This document shows positions 46,748 to 59,408 of a stretch of 64,000 nucleotides of DNA, in pieces (position 1 is the first letter of the stretch; every line of letters starts with the position of its first letter). The stretch is taken from NCBI RefSeq assembly GCF_000204055.1, contig NW_006768811.1, positions 698,406 through 762,405 on the forward strand. Direction: 5' to 3'. The translations under genes and the position numbers were made by a program. The notes under the pieces were generated by a model. It worked only from the letters and a program-made list of their open reading frames with translations. It was not told the DNA's origin and ran no database searches. The DNA comes from Melampsora larici-populina 98AG31. Its lineage: Eukaryota > Basidiomycota > Pucciniomycetes > Pucciniales > Melampsoraceae.

Positions 46748-48574
46748 CAACACATTTGTTTTTAAAAAAAAATCATGACCTGCCGTCTTACGCCCTTTTT
46801 GACCAACAAAATGTAGTAATAGTCATGATCTACCCACACGGGTTGTCTTTTTTACTTGTCTCTCCATGATTGTTGGTCACGCTAGGAGGGAAATGAACTG
46901 TTAGAATACCGTTACAGATTACAGTCATCATTTCAAACATGACAACCAACTCGGTACAATACATAACCTAATACATTCAAAACATCAAACCTAACTTAAT
47001 TTATCATCATTGTATCACATTTAAATAGAACTGACACCACATACACACACACCACTTTTTCTCATCAGTTCACTGAGAGCATCCTCAGCTGTGCCATAAA
47101 ACTGTATTGTATTGAGGGTTGCACAGATTGTTTAGGGAAGTGTTTGAGGCATGAATTTTGAACAATGCACAGCCGTGGTGCCGTACCACTGCCAGCATTA
47201 AAGAGGTTGCCAAGTGTATGATGGGTTAGTTGATCATCAAGGTGTATGATTTGCTGAGAGTGTGATTGTACAAGTTGGGGTTTAGCCATTGTGATATATG
47301 TAGTCAATATTTTGAAATGTGTGTCTCAATCTGAGCAAAGTTACAGCATGTATTACACATGATTTTCTTATCTAGATGGGCAGACAACTGAGCGGACCTG
47401 TATGTAGCTGATAGCTAAGGATTTACTCAGAAGTTTGCACATATGTAGTGTATGCTTTATGGCTCAGATGTGCAGTTCAAGATGATTTGATGCTCCATTC
47501 TTCTCTCAATGATATTCCCAGCCTAGGTCATGTTCCGACCAGGGAACCTATTTAATGCTGGCAGTGTACGGTACGGCTTGTAGCATATTTTGCCAAGTGT
47601 ATGATGGGTTAGTTGATCATCAAGGTGTATGATTTGCTGAGAGTGTGATTGTACAAGTTGGGGTTTATGGGAAAAGTGAGGTACGGAAGAATTTAGGGTG
47701 CAAGCGGGAAAAATACATCCTTGGCATATTTCAGCTCGCACAAAGGAAATTGCCTAAGCTAAGTATGTGTTTGGGGGTAACAGCTGTGGATGAAAATACC
47801 CCAAATTCATGTACATCACGGTTTACGGCACGCGACTGTGGATGCTCTGGGGAAAACTGGCTTGTGAGTTCTTTTTCTCATACATTATCAAGATCAAAAT
47901 GATTATTGTTGATCTCTTTTTCTATTGATTATATGTTACTAGACCTCTTGATTTGTCCTCTCTCACCTATTTAGGTGTGTTATTCTTGGCATCTCCGGTG
48001 TTCAGAACCACATAGACCTACACCCGCTTTCTGGTGTTATAAGATTTCCTTTACAAGGAGTCTCGAGTCTCTTTAGATTCTCTCATGAACTACGGGCCCA
48101 GGCCCACTTTGGTAGCCAACTTGCACCTTGCCACTTCAAGACAAACCCAATGTCTTCCAATGAACTTGTTGCTTGTTTACCATCCAGATTTGCCATGGAT
48201 GGGGCATCTTGATCCTTGTATCTTTCTAACAAGACTTGAGTCCAATATTCCTCAGAGAAAAGAAGGTCAAACATGGCAGTTCCCCAGTGGTGAATATACC
48301 AAACTATTGTCGCGCTGAAATTCAACAGGACCATATTTTGGTCTGGGTTTGCTGGGGCGTGAACCTGATAAATGATGTGGCAGTCTGACTCTGATTCACC
48401 CTCCAATGAGCTTCAGGAATTTCACAATGCTTCAATACTTTCTTCAAGGGCTCTTTTCTCAATGCCCAACAAAACTCATTGAAATAATCAAAATTGAAAT
48501 AATTAGTGATTGCAGCGGGGGTGATGTGTGACTGGCTTCCCTATTCTTTTTGCCACAGCCGTATCACACCTTCA
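46748..48574. other. Intergenic with direct repeats; no confident gene
   Basis: It contains the 73-bp direct repeat at 47212/47595 (listed separately) and a minus-strand frame at 48083-48406 (MEGESESDCHIIYQVHAPAN...), 107 residues with no recognised domain. That frame could be a transposon remnant. The remainder is AT-rich. Confidence 0.3.
47211..47668 (+). repeat. 73-bp direct repeat pair
   Basis: CAAGTGTATGATGGGTTAGT continuing through TGATCATCAAGGTGTATGATTTGC and TGTACAAGTTGGGGTTTA is nearly identical at 47212-47285 and 47595-47668. Just upstream the sequence differs. In both places a GCCAGCATTAAA / TTTAATGCTGGC word lies nearby in opposite orientation, hinting at a rearranged element. 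Confidence 0.8.
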
Positions 48575-48757
48575 CACTGCAAAAATAATGTTTTTTTCCA
48601 AGGTGAAAAATGATTTAGTTTAATGCACAAAATGATTGATAATGGAAAATTAATGCAGAGAAATGCAGATTTAATGCAGAATTAATGCAGAATTAATCAT
48701 TTTGTGAAATCAAAGTAATCATTTTTCACCTTGGAAAAATACATTATATTCACAGTG
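48575..48757. mobile_element. CACTA-like MITE, family B copy 2 (183 bp)
   Basis: Ends CACTGCAAAAATAATG and the complement of CACTGTGAATATAATGTATT. TCA flanks both sides (48572-48574, 48758-48760). The arms share CCAAGGTGAAAAATGATT with copy 1 at 26213-26395 and the length is identical. The centre has repeated TTAATGCAGA words. Confidence 0.85.
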
Positions 48758-49335
48758 TCATCGGATTCTGAACGTACGGCAGAGTGACTGCACCTTGTGC
48801 CAAGGTTACTCGGTGTCACAACTTTGCCTTCTGATCATCTCTCATCCTAAACTGAAAACATTGAGTACTCATATGCACACTTGGCCTTCTCTCATAGCAA
48901 CTCTATGAGTACATGTCCAGGTGCTCTAGACGCACCATAGATTAATCATGACTTCATTCCCACAAAAACTTGACAGAAGCTGTCACAAACCGCAGACAAA
49001 TTCTAACTTCATTCTCCCAGAAGAGAATTCATGTATAGACCAGTAAGACCCGCAAAGGGAGAAGAGTTTTGAAGGGTCAAAATCAGAGTAAAACTGAACT
49101 TGTAGCATGGTTGATCCCTTGCGCTTGAGAAGCTTCAACAAAAATCTTGAGATTAAGTTTAAGGATTTACCGGAAGACTGGCGGCCCAAGGCAAGATACA
49201 GGGAAAGGGGAAAAGCTTTTATCAAACCCCAGTGCAGGAAGCTCCAATATCAAGCTGAGTGTGAATAGGAGCTCTTTCGTTAATTATCCTTAAGACTGGC
49301 TCACTCCTTGTACGGCAGCCCTTTGCAAAGAGTTG
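48758..49335. other. Intergenic, no recognised feature
   Basis: Only short open frames without domains are visible. The right edge abuts the second hAT element. Confidence 0.4.
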
Positions 49336-49741
49336 CAGCCTATACCTCAAGCTGTGCTCCGGTCAATATCCGGTGTGGTTGGCTCCATTCAACATCAGGA
49401 CCGCCAGTTTTTTTTACTATCCAACCTTGGGGCCTCCATTTGACACTCAGACCGGCTTCTCGCCGGTTATCCGGCGGATATCCAGCAACTAGGGCAAAAA
49501 AATAACATCAAAAGGGCCTTTTTGATAATCTTCTCCACCATCTCAAACCTGAGTCTTTCATGCACTTATTGCCATACAATCATCCTTCTCACATTGATTA
49601 AGTGAACTTAAGTCAATCAATCAATATGCCCAAAGTACCAACTTCAACCACGATCGATTTGTCCCAAGCCAATAACTCCAATCAGACGGAGTCTCAGTCA
49701 AGTCAAACAAGTTATGTATGGAAATACTTTAAAAGATTAGT

Positions 49742-50040
49742 GTAAAGGACTTAAGATGTCCTCACTTCGAAGGAGTCTCACGGAGGGAACTGAGGGTCTG
49801 ATGCCACAAGGGACTTTAATGCTTCTAGAACCAAAGTGGGTATGGTTGAATTATTTCTAGAAGCTGGCTCCAAAGGAATAGAATACAAGATCAGTCTCGA
49901 GTTCCCTCACGAGACTAAACAATATAAGTTGTATAATAAGAGAAATTGATATAATAAGAAATAAGAGAAATGAGTTTGCTAACCTGGCTCCAAAGGAATA
50001 GAATACGAGATCAGTCTTGAGTTCCCTAAGGAGCCATTCG
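49742..50040 (+). repeat. Direct repeats, possible LTR remnant
   Basis: TGGCTCCAAAGGAATAGAAT followed by AC(A/G)AGATCAGTCT(C/T)GAGTTCCCT occurs at 49863-49911 and 49984-50032, 121 bp apart. The block starts TGTAAAGGACTTAAGATGTC, which resembles an LTR start, but no matching CA end or target duplication was established. It sits in the 5' part of the second hAT element. Confidence 0.5.
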
Positions 50041-50196
50041 GTAAGCGTGGCACTCGATGGATATATGAAAAACTACTAAGTCTAAGTCTAAGGTCTAGGT
50101 ATGTATGGTATGTGTACTTAATGTAATGTTGTGATGATGTATATGTATGCATCATTACAATTAGAAAATTCACAAATCAATCAGTGTTGTTTTATA

Positions 50197-52570
50197 ATGG
50201 CGAATGTAAACAAATGTGGGACAAAGTTGAAGCGTGATAATAAAGGTGGTACTAGCTCAATGAAGACCACCTCACAGCAAAGCATGGTGTGCGCAATTCC
50301 GATACAACTGATCAAAGTCAAGGAAGCTTAATTTCTTCTTTCAAGAAGGTCAAAACAGTTCATATGGTGAGTGTTATTGTGTTCTGAAACCAAGTACATT
50401 GACCATAGCTCATTTTCTTTTGATTTTGCTTCAAAATTTTTTTAGACTAAACTTGATGTTGCCAACCTCAAGACCAGTATTTTTTATGTCATTGCCAATA
50501 ACGATCTGGCCTTCTCAATTGTTGAAAAACCATCTTTCCAATGATTATTGAAACTTATCAATCCTGAAGTAAACGGAATGCTTGTCAGACACCAAGCAAT
50601 TGCTAGACAAATGCGCAGAGTCTATTTTAATTACAAAGATCATGTCAAGACACTTTACTTGAAACCTTGCAAAGCAATTGCCATTACTTGAGATGCATGG
50701 ATGTCTCCAAATAATAAGCCCTTTATGTCTCTCACTGGTCACTTTATAACCAATACCTGGGAACCTATGGACCTTACTCTTGGAATAGCGGAAATTAAAG
50801 GTAATATTTATGTTATTTATCAATGTAAATAACTGAAGCTGACCAACTTCTGATATTCCAGGTGCACACAATTCTGACAGCTTTGCTGGCTTAATAATTG
50901 AATATCTGATCAAGTATGACCTGACTGATAAGTTGAGTGCAATGACTGCCGACAATGTTGGTACCAACACTGCTATAGGTAGAGTCCTTGCGAATTTGGA
51001 TGGTATCACTTTTGATCATCAAAAACAGGTGCATGGCTGTGTAGCACATGTTATCAACTTAGCTGCAAAACAGGGACTCAAGGTTTTTGGTGAAGTTATT
51101 CATGGGGACAAAGAGCAAGAGCAAGATTCATCAAGTGCCATGTATATTAACAACATTGTTGAACCACCTGATGTGACTCAAGTAAACCTCAAGACCATCT
51201 ATAATCAATGTCATGGTCTTGTTACGTGTACTCGGTCCAGCCCTCAACATGGTCAGCATTTTACTGATATTGTCAACCTCAGATGTGCTATTGCTGCTAC
51301 AAAGAAGAAGAATCAGTCTACAAGAAATAACCCTCAGCTTACAAGATGTGAAACCACATCTGGAAATCCTCCAGCTTCCCCAACCAACCCTGATACCAAT
51401 ACCCCGGATCCTTTCGAAACTGAGGCTCTTGACTATCTATTAGATGATCCTACTGTCAACAATGTTCAACCACCCCAGAAACAACAACCGGGTGACACTG
51501 CGACTTGCCTTATTATTGATGTTCCCACCAGATGGAACTCCTTGTATCATATGTTCCAAAGGCTCTTGCATCTACAAGATGTGTGCAATGACGTCTGCAA
51601 GGAAACCAAGTACAAAAAGTACGCGCTCTCAGGGCTTGAGTGGGATTACATCAAACAAATGTGTGATTTCTTGGAACCTCTCAGCAAAGGAACTGAGATA
51701 CTTTGCAAGTCAAAGTACCAACCATGCATCAAGTGGTTCCGATGTATGTTGTAGTCTTACAAGGTCTAAAATCGGTCAGTATTATGGAATTTTACATATT
51801 TGAATACACATCATAATTGGCTAATGTGACTTAATGTGCATTTAGGTAGCTCAAAGATATGATCATAATCAATTGATACCTGCGTCCAGAAACATGATAA
51901 CCAAGCTTGAAGACTACTTCAAGAAAGCCCTCACCAAACCTGCACCAGTCTGTGCTACCATCCTGGATCCGCGCCTCAAGTTGAACTATTTTCAAGTGAG
52001 TTTCTTCATACTCATCTTACTTCAAAGTTGTACTCATCAGGAAGCATACCTCATTTACCAACAGGAACAATCAATGATCTTTTCCGAGTATGACCTCTTT
52101 ACTTTGGACATCAGGTTCATCTTTGAACAAGAGGCCTTGAAATATGAAGTTGATGTACCAAACCCCACACCAACTACCACCAGAAAATCAACCACTGTGA
52201 CGTCAACTTCCCAGTACTTTGAAGACACAATTTTTGGTGCCCAAGACGCTCCACACAACCATTCAATCAGCTCCAAGATCACTCAATATCTCAACAACAA
52301 ACTTGAATCCTGTGACACTAAGGTCCTAGAGTTTTGGAAAAGACAGGGCAATATCTATGCGATTGGCAAAAATGGTGATGACCTTCCTTGCAATTCCGGC
52401 GACCAGCTGTCCTTTGGAGGGTATTTTTAACAAGACCAAAAGGATCTTGGGACCTCAGCGTACTAGTCTTTTGTCCCTGCATGTTGAGGCTCTTTTGTGT
52501 GTGAAAGATTGGCATTGAGTGTTTGGTCCTTTGAAACTTCCTAGCCGTGATGCTGAGGATGATAGTGACT
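50197..52570 (+). pseudogene. hAT (Ac-type) transposase, several stops and a frameshift
   Basis: A start-like ATG at 50197 (MANVNKCGTKLKRDNKGG) is followed by exons containing LKLINPEV, DAWMSPNNKPFMSLTGHF, KLSAMTADNVGTNTAIGRVL and GCVAHVINLAAKQGLKVF: the first acidic catalytic strand, the TxDNxxxN motif and the CxxHxxNL zinc-like motif. RWNSLYHMFQRLL, an acidic linker, then PAPVCATILDPRLKL and the C-terminal CVKDWH-like end follow. In-frame TGA codons occur at 50542 (after PSFQ) and 50689 (before DAW), a TAG ends the 51754 frame, and the dimerisation region near 52430 shifts frame before ALLCVKDWH. It is clearly Ac-type and clearly dead. Confidence 0.8.
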
Positions 52571-52850
52571 AGTTTTTTAATTTTTTTATTATCTTGTTTA
52601 TCTTTTTTATTCAATATTTGTCAAAGAAATATATGTGAACACGCGGCAGCTGAGACTGCAATGATATGCAATATCATTTGAATATCCGCCGGATATCCCA
52701 TTTATTGAGCCCCTCATTCGGTAACCGAACCGGCCGGATGATCCGGCCACCAGATAGCTCCAAGGCCTCATCCGACATCCGGAACCGTCGGATACTCCGT
52801 CGGGTATCCGACGGATGTTCGGTTTCGGTGCACGGCTTGACCTATACCTG

Positions 52851-54834
52851 ATATCAAAACCCACCAACGACAGAACATTTGATGGCTGTCTCGTAGGTAG
52901 TCAAGATGGACATTTTGTCGCGCTGCAGCCGATTTTTTGTAGATAGAGTGGTGATAAACATGACTGCTCTATCCAATGACTCAATGTTCACGCCACGTCT
53001 ATCTTGTGACAGTGGCGGAGCCTTCTGAGTTTTGTAATCTGCAGGCAAGCTTTGCTGGAGGCTTTACAGGAGATTGAAATGTCCGTTGTCTCTGACAGGA
53101 AAACATCCCATCGTCCCGTCGGCAAACACTACCAGGCGGGTCACCGGGATCCAGGTCAGAATGGGAATTCAAGTTGTTTTCTCGGCACTGTACTCTGTTT
53201 TGCCGAACCCTTGGTGCACGTTAGGTATGAACGGACGATAAGGCTTCCAGGCTCAGGACGCCGGCATCCATGGCTTACATACCAATGCTTCAATTCCTTG
53301 AGACTTGGTCCAACATGGCATGTTTTACCGCGTGAAGCGAGACTGACTGCTTTAGAGTCATCTCATGGCGATTGACCAGACCGTTGATGTAGATCATTTC
53401 AATATTATATTTCCAGTCCTCTATTCGCTACCTTCACAAACCAGAGGTCTTTTAGCACGAGATAGACGTGATTGAGCTATGTCGGCCAACGCTTGGTGCG
53501 AGTGGTATCCGACCATGAAATCATCGCCATACGGTAGCGTCGTACCTTCAACGACAAATGGAAGCACAAGCCTTCACATATTTAACAATATGAGGTGCTC
53601 AAAACTAAACGTACATGAAGGATCTATGTCAACTAGGCCCTACTCGAGTGACTGATAGTATTAATCGCCTGGCCCCAGAAGGCCAGCATTTATCTCGACG
53701 TCGCTTCCGACACAGTTTGCGACTAGGATGATCTGGCGGTCAGGTCACCTTCTGGGAGGGCTACTTCGAGAATGAAGCGCACTAGTCAAGTTATGAGTCC
53801 GGCTCCCCTTGCGCCAGAGGAAGCGACCGAGAGATGAGTCCTATTTTTGACTTATCTCATTTTTCATACTTTTTTCTGCACTTACAGGATCACAAGCTGA
53901 GCTAACAGAGACTTTGTGAGCGAGATATCTTGAATAAGTCGAACATCATTCCGACCATGAGTCTTGAAAGATCGCTTGGCGACTCGATCCCTTTGATGTG
54001 TTTCTAGGCCTTTTCTACCTAAACCTTAGCGTCGCGCAGTTCTATCACTTTGTGGCATGCACGCAATGATCTTTACGCTGACGTACGCGTCAATATGGAG
54101 GTGTAGACCCATATCTGACAGTGTCACCTTAGCGTCCGGTCTGTTTAACTCATCCATATGTCTGGATCTCCCTTGATTTGCTTAACAATCTTGCTGGAAT
54201 GCTACTGACTCACTAGACGATGCTGCAGTTCAATCGATCAGTCGTCAGACTAAGAGCTGAAAAAAAGTAGGGAACTTGAAGTTGGCTTTCGCATGCTTCT
54301 TCCATCGTGTCGGGCATGGCACACAAGGAACTCTCCCCACTAGTGCACATTTGCTCGAAGCAACCTCTCGAGTATTGTACCGTTCTCAATGTTTCTAGTG
54401 GCAGAAGGAAGAAATATAAACTCTCCTTCCCCTGCCCCTTCGCCTGGACCCATTCACTTTTCGCGGTACGAATTGGATACCAATTCCGAGTCCCATTCAT
54501 CATCTTTTCAATTCCGACCTTACCAGCCGGTAATTGGCTCACACTGTTGTATATTGTTGGGCTGGTGGTGATCAAAAGTTTTCTAGCGCTCTAATAATAA
54601 TAACTTTTGCTTCGTTATCTCTCTCTACACCGTCTCAAACATTTATTCCATATCCAACCGCGGTCAAGCAACTACACTCGTTCATCATTTCGCTTGCTTA
54701 CTCCATATCCATCGATTCTTTGGATTTTCAATCCTGCTTTTGCTCCTCACCCAAAAACTTCGATCGTGATACCGAACCCTGCCGGACGAAGAGTGCTGTG
54801 TAGCCATCCATACTGGAATACTACCTCGTCCAGC
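52851..54834. other. Intergenic and upstream of the zinc-finger gene
   Basis: No gene recognised in about 2 kb. Base composition is more balanced than elsewhere and CpG is commoner. The frame 53052-53375 (MLEALQEIEMSVVSDRKTSH) has no known domain. Pyrimidine-rich sequence from about 54600 is probably the zinc-finger gene's 5' UTR; its frame is also open upstream to 54607. Confidence 0.35.
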
Positions 54835-56396
54835 ATGCATAACTTTGATTTCTCAAGAAATGCACCTGACCAAACATCCATCCCAATGTCACCCAGGATG
54901 CCCGTAACACTTGATGGGACATATCATGGTCCTTCAACCCCTTATGATGGGTTTACTCACGATACCTCGAGCCTTCTCGATGACTCTTCGTTGTTTGCTT
55001 GTACATCATTCAACTTGCAGGATGATTTTCAGACTTTGCCGGGGTTTCAAGGAGGGAATAGATCCCCTGGCTTCGAACTTGGTAGGTGCAAAGGATCCGT
55101 TCAGAATTTCAGAATTTCTTTGAATCAATTGACCGTTCTCCTTGCTGACCTGATCGTTTTGTTCCGCAGCACTTCGGCACGGCGTCCCTCACACTGGACT
55201 TCCTTATAGTTCATTTTACAAACATGCCTTTGATTCGTCACCCCTGACCCCCCCTCCCGGCCTTCAATTCGCCGATCTGTCCTGTACGACTCATTGGTCC
55301 GAGGAGCTTCCAGACACCTCAGAGCTGGTTTGTCATTTGCCTCGGTGCCCATTGCTCAATTCTGACTAACGTAACGAACTTTCCTCCTCAAGCTTGATCA
55401 TTCGCTTGACGCGTCATACGGGTCACGATGCTTATCCGATTATAGTTATAGCTCAGACACCTCGCCTCCGCCTTCCTCCAGCAGTTCTCTGCTTGAGTTT
55501 CCCGCCTCTATACCTATCAACGACGGATCAGCGGGAAAGTTTCCTATCGCGCCTATGTCAAATTTGATCAATGCCACCCCGCGTTTAAACCTTTCAGATT
55601 TTTCGCCTATATCATGCCTAGATAGCTACCCATCTCAGCATAGCTGGAGCAAAGACGCGTCATTGTGGGGTCTTGGCCGTGGCTCTCCAATTACCACGGC
55701 TGAAATTCATTTCCCTCCCTCCCGATCCACTACGCATCATCTGCAACCGATTCCTCAAGGCGCTGGATATACCCCCAAGCTGTCTGAAAACCCTTTCAGC
55801 CACACCGAGGTCTTCACTTCTCGTTGCGTTCAACCCGGTAGACTTCTCGGCAAGCCTTTGCGGTCCAAATCGTCTAGTAGATCGCGACATCACCCTTATT
55901 CCAATCCGAACCGACACGCGTCTTCGGCGTCGTCGACCACGAGCACCGATGGTTCTCCTATCATGATGCCTCACGATCGCACGCAGCTCCTCGATCATGT
56001 TGTTAACCTGGATCATGCCCCCTCGAAACCTCGCGGAGAAAAGTTGTATTGTGATTTCATCCCAGCTGGGCAGACGACTCCTTGCGGAAAAGGTTTTGAT
56101 CGGGGTGAACATCTCAAACGCCATTTACTGTCACATAGTGGGGAGAAGCCATTCAGTTGTAACCTCTGCGGTCGAAATTTTAGTCGCAATGAGTAAGCGC
56201 CACCTTTCCTTTCCACTCATATTTTATCGTACAGCCGACTCTGACGCATCACGGTTTTCCCTCTAGCAATCTGAAGCAGCACATCAAAACCCATGAGAAT
56301 GCAAATGGGCGGAACAGCAAGCTATTGAGAGCACGGAGACTCCACGAGAAGAATCTCGAGAACATTCAACGGGATAATCCTACTGAGACTATCTAA
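54835..56396 (+). CDS. C2H2 zinc-finger transcription factor
   Basis: Four exons: 54835-55081, 55170-55327, 55393-56192 and 56267-56396, phases consistent, 444 residues. The N-terminal 330 residues are Ser/Pro/Thr-rich and disordered ([49 protein letters not shown]), like an activation region. The C-terminus has two fingers. The first has a widened cysteine loop ([20 protein letters not shown] then HLKRHLLSH). The second is canonical and spans the last intron ([20 protein letters not shown] then H), joined by a classic SGEKPFS linker. A short basic tail follows ([20 protein letters not shown]). DNA-binding regulation in the nucleus is expected; targets are unknown. The ATG at 54835 was chosen because it directly begins the coding-like sequence; the upstream open frame lacks such character. 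Confidence 0.88.
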
Positions 56397-58061
56397 ACAA
56401 TCTAATTCTGCGTAGCCGCTGCTTATTTTCCTTTGTATCAGCCTACTAGTCCCTGACCAATTCACTCCTCTCAACTGCACATTTTCCAAAGATCAATACT
56501 TGTACCCACTACTACATACATTTAATCTGCTCATAATTTTTTTCTAAATCACGAAGTTAATTTGTCAAATTATACCTTCATTTAAACTGATAAAATTGAG
56601 TGCTTCAAAAAAATCTCGTCACAGCGAGACAAAATTTATCTGACTGTGCTGTATCGCACCCCCACTGGCCAACACAGCTCTCAAAAATATGCATCCATTG
56701 TGTTTTTCAAGTCCCGTTTTCGAGTTTTCTCACCAGGAAGACGATCTCCATTGCCTTAACCAGTCATGATCCTCCTGTCCATGATATTTTGCATAAATTT
56801 GACTGACTGAAATTCACACCGTCACCAATTTTTGGTATAGTCAAACTAGCTCCCCAGGACTTCATGCTTGGCGCTCAAAGCTCGTACGCAGTCAGTATCG
56901 ATGATTTCTGCTTAACTGTATGTTCGATGCAGAAAACATAAGCAATATGTACCCATTTTTTGGTACCAATATTTCATAATGCAACACCTTCACACTGGAT
57001 AGATCAGTATGACATATGTGGATTTGAAGTTTGGTTTGCATGATGCCAGGATGGCTATGCAAAGCTGAAATATTGTATATCTGGAGACTTTCCTTGGCAT
57101 ATACAGCCTCACTAAAAACTAGTGTGTGAAGATCAGAAGGCAGGAACCTGCATGAATTTCAAGAGTCAACTTGCTCTCAGGAAATGTCTTGATGCAAAAG
57201 TCCTAGTCTACTTTGTCAATACTTCCCACAATTTTTTCCTTATTTAAATCATAATTTATTACTCGAGTTCATCGATTCCAAATGTGAAACTTCCAAAACT
57301 TGGCAAGTCCCCTATCAGGGATTCCGAAGTATCCCAAACAACACAGCTCCATAAAGATTGTTCAAGATTTTCAAGTGCTAGGACCTTTTACTTGTTTAAA
57401 GAACAGTCTTATTTGATTTATCATTTTGGATTCCAAACTGAAAGACTCTGACTGTCCATAAATGAAATGGAGGCATTCTTTGGAGCAAACGGAGGAAAAA
57501 GTTCTCATCACTTTTATAGAAAGCCAGGGATCTGATGAAATTGATGCAACTCTTGAAAGATCTTGAATTCAGAAGGTGGAGTAATTATGACACACTGTGC
57601 CGGTGTGGTGATCAGTATCTATTATGTAATCAATTTGTTTAAAAATTCTGTGCTAAAATTGTGTTTTTAGTCAAAGTCATATTTCTTAGTGGTGTGAATG
57701 GTTAGCAGAGGTCTTAAAGTTGCTTATAACTGTTTCTATTGTTATAATTTCATTCGGATATCCATTACATAGTTTGATAAGAACATTTAGAAGGTAAGAA
57801 AAGTCAAAAATCATAAAAATAGTAAATTAGTAAGAATCAATGAGAGAATTATTATTAAGAATGGTTTTTCTTGAAATAAGACAATCAAGACAGTTAGTTT
57901 TGGTATGGGGTGTGTATGGTGTTATGGGTTTAGATCAGTTTATTTCATTTTCTTAGAGTAGTTCAAGACATTGTGAAATTTCCCATTAGCAATATTGTAG
58001 ATCTTCCCCAATGTAATTTCTCTGATTTTGCTTTACTTACCTCAGTGATCAAGTTCCCCCT
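56397..58061. other. Intergenic, AT-rich
   Basis: It holds the zinc-finger 3' UTR and about 1.5 kb without recognisable genes or repeats, ending at the second family A MITE. Confidence 0.4.
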
Positions 58062-58064
58062 TCT

Positions 58065-58270
58065 CACTGCCAACATAGATGCCTCGGGTTGCGGAATCCG
58101 AGGCATCATCAGAGGTAAAACCTTGGACAAGGTCTGTCCAAGTTTTTTGTCCGAGGTAATCTTCTGCGCTGGGAATTGCCACGGATCAAAACCTCGGACA
58201 GCTTCTGTCGGAGGTTGGTAATCCGATAATACCTCGGATTTTTCAATCCGAGGTAAATATGTTGGCGGTG
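58065..58270. mobile_element. CACTA-like MITE, family A copy 2 (206 bp)
   Basis: Ends CACTGCCAACATAGATGCC and the complement of CACCGCCAACATATTTACC. TCT flanks both sides (58062-58064, 58271-58273). Length is identical to the copy at 23081-23286, and most of the interior matches, with the same CCTCGG/CCGAGG inversions. Confidence 0.85.
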
Positions 58271-58365
58271 TCTCTTTCTCTCTTTCCTCATTTTTTGGGA
58301 AAGAGATTAAGTCTTTCACTTAAAATCACCATTGAACATTATCACTCACACTAGTCAATGTATCT

Positions 58366-58745
58366 GTTAGAACTTCCATTAAATTGTCCTTTGAGCTTAC
58401 TTATTGATTTCTCACTTTATCTGTTCCTCTGTGATCGTTAGGTATAATACACCTACTATTCTATCTTTGTATCTTTATCTGAATTTCTGTTTCTTATAAC
58501 TTGTTTCTTTCTTTAGGTTAGCATGAGTTCTGTATACCTTGCTATTGGAGAAGGGTGCTAATATGTTGCACTATTGTTATAATTTAGCTTCAGTAATATA
58601 ATACCTCATCTTTTGGAAAAGATAAACTTCCATTGAATTGTCCATCATAAGCCTTTGACTTACCTATTGATTTCCCACTTTATCTTTTCCTCCATTACTG
58701 TTAAGTTAGCATAAGGTCTGCATACCTTGCTATTGGAGAAGGAAA
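58366..58745 (+). repeat. Imperfect direct repeat pair
   Basis: AACTTCCATT(A/G)AATTGTCC, CTTA(C/.)(C/T)TATTGATTT, CACTTTATCT and CATACCTTGCTATTGGAGAAGG occur at about 58370-58555 and again, compressed, at about 58627-58741. The first copy ends with TGCTAATATGTTGCACTATTGTTATA, which also occurs at 59386-59408, immediately next to the copia LTR edge. Confidence 0.65.
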
Positions 58746-59408
58746 ATGGGTCTGAGCTTCTGGGCTGATCAGAAGCTTGGTTTACGCTTGACTGCCCCAA
58801 AGGCAAAGTGTCTTATTAGCGTGCATGAGAGAAACAGAGACGCGTAAAGAGACATAAAGAGAAAAACTGGTTCAAAGAACCTGACACACCTAAAAGTGGA
58901 AAACAACAATATGAGTTCAGTGCGTGTGGAACTATTTAAACATGATGCCAACCCAATCTTAAAGTGGTTTTTCTTGAGAGGATAGGAGGACTTTGACAAG
59001 GATGATTTTGAAGACTGAAGACAACTGTATAGAGTAGTTGGGTGGGTGGGGGGTAACAAAAATTAATGCATAACACAAACTACTTGTATTCAAAAACAAT
59101 TCAGACTGGTATGAAATAAGGAAAACACAGGTGAGGATATTGGGAATGAGCTAGGAAAAAATCCTAATGTGGGATCAACAGACACTGCAAGATAAGGTGG
59201 GAAATATAAGAGACATTTCCTCAGAACGGTTGTTGCTTCTTAACACCCATCCTTTCTGGCATGCAAGATGGAAATTATCTCCGCCAGATAGGAATGGATG
59301 TTACGTTTTGCCCAAGCGCATCACATACCCGGTCCACCATTTTTGACCCCATTCCCTTATGTCAATACATGTACCAACTTCAAGTGCTAATATGTTGCAC
59401 TATTGTTA

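Larger units (their letters stand above)
49336..52850 (+). mobile_element. Second hAT element, 3.5 kb, decayed
   Basis: Left end CAGCCTATACCTCAAGCTGT then GCTCCGG. The right end is the complement of CAGGTATAGGTCAAGCCGTG then CACCGAAACC. Both start CAG and share the CAAGC(T/C)GTGC core. Subterminal repeats with ATCCGGCGGATATCC (49470-49485) and TATCCGCCGGATATCC (52684-52700), plus other CCGGAT words, cluster at both ends, typical transposase-binding arrays. The 8 bp flanking each end (AAGAGTTG, ATATCAAA) do not match, so one end may be rearranged. A hAT transposase pseudogene lies inside. Confidence 0.7.

Noticed and set aside
48083..48406. 107-residue minus-strand ORF
   Set aside because: No recognised domain, no splice context, in a repeat-rich interval; too weak to list as a gene.
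53052..53375. 107-residue plus-strand ORF
   Set aside because: No domain and no homology that I can recognise; composition differs little from the surrounding noncoding DNA.
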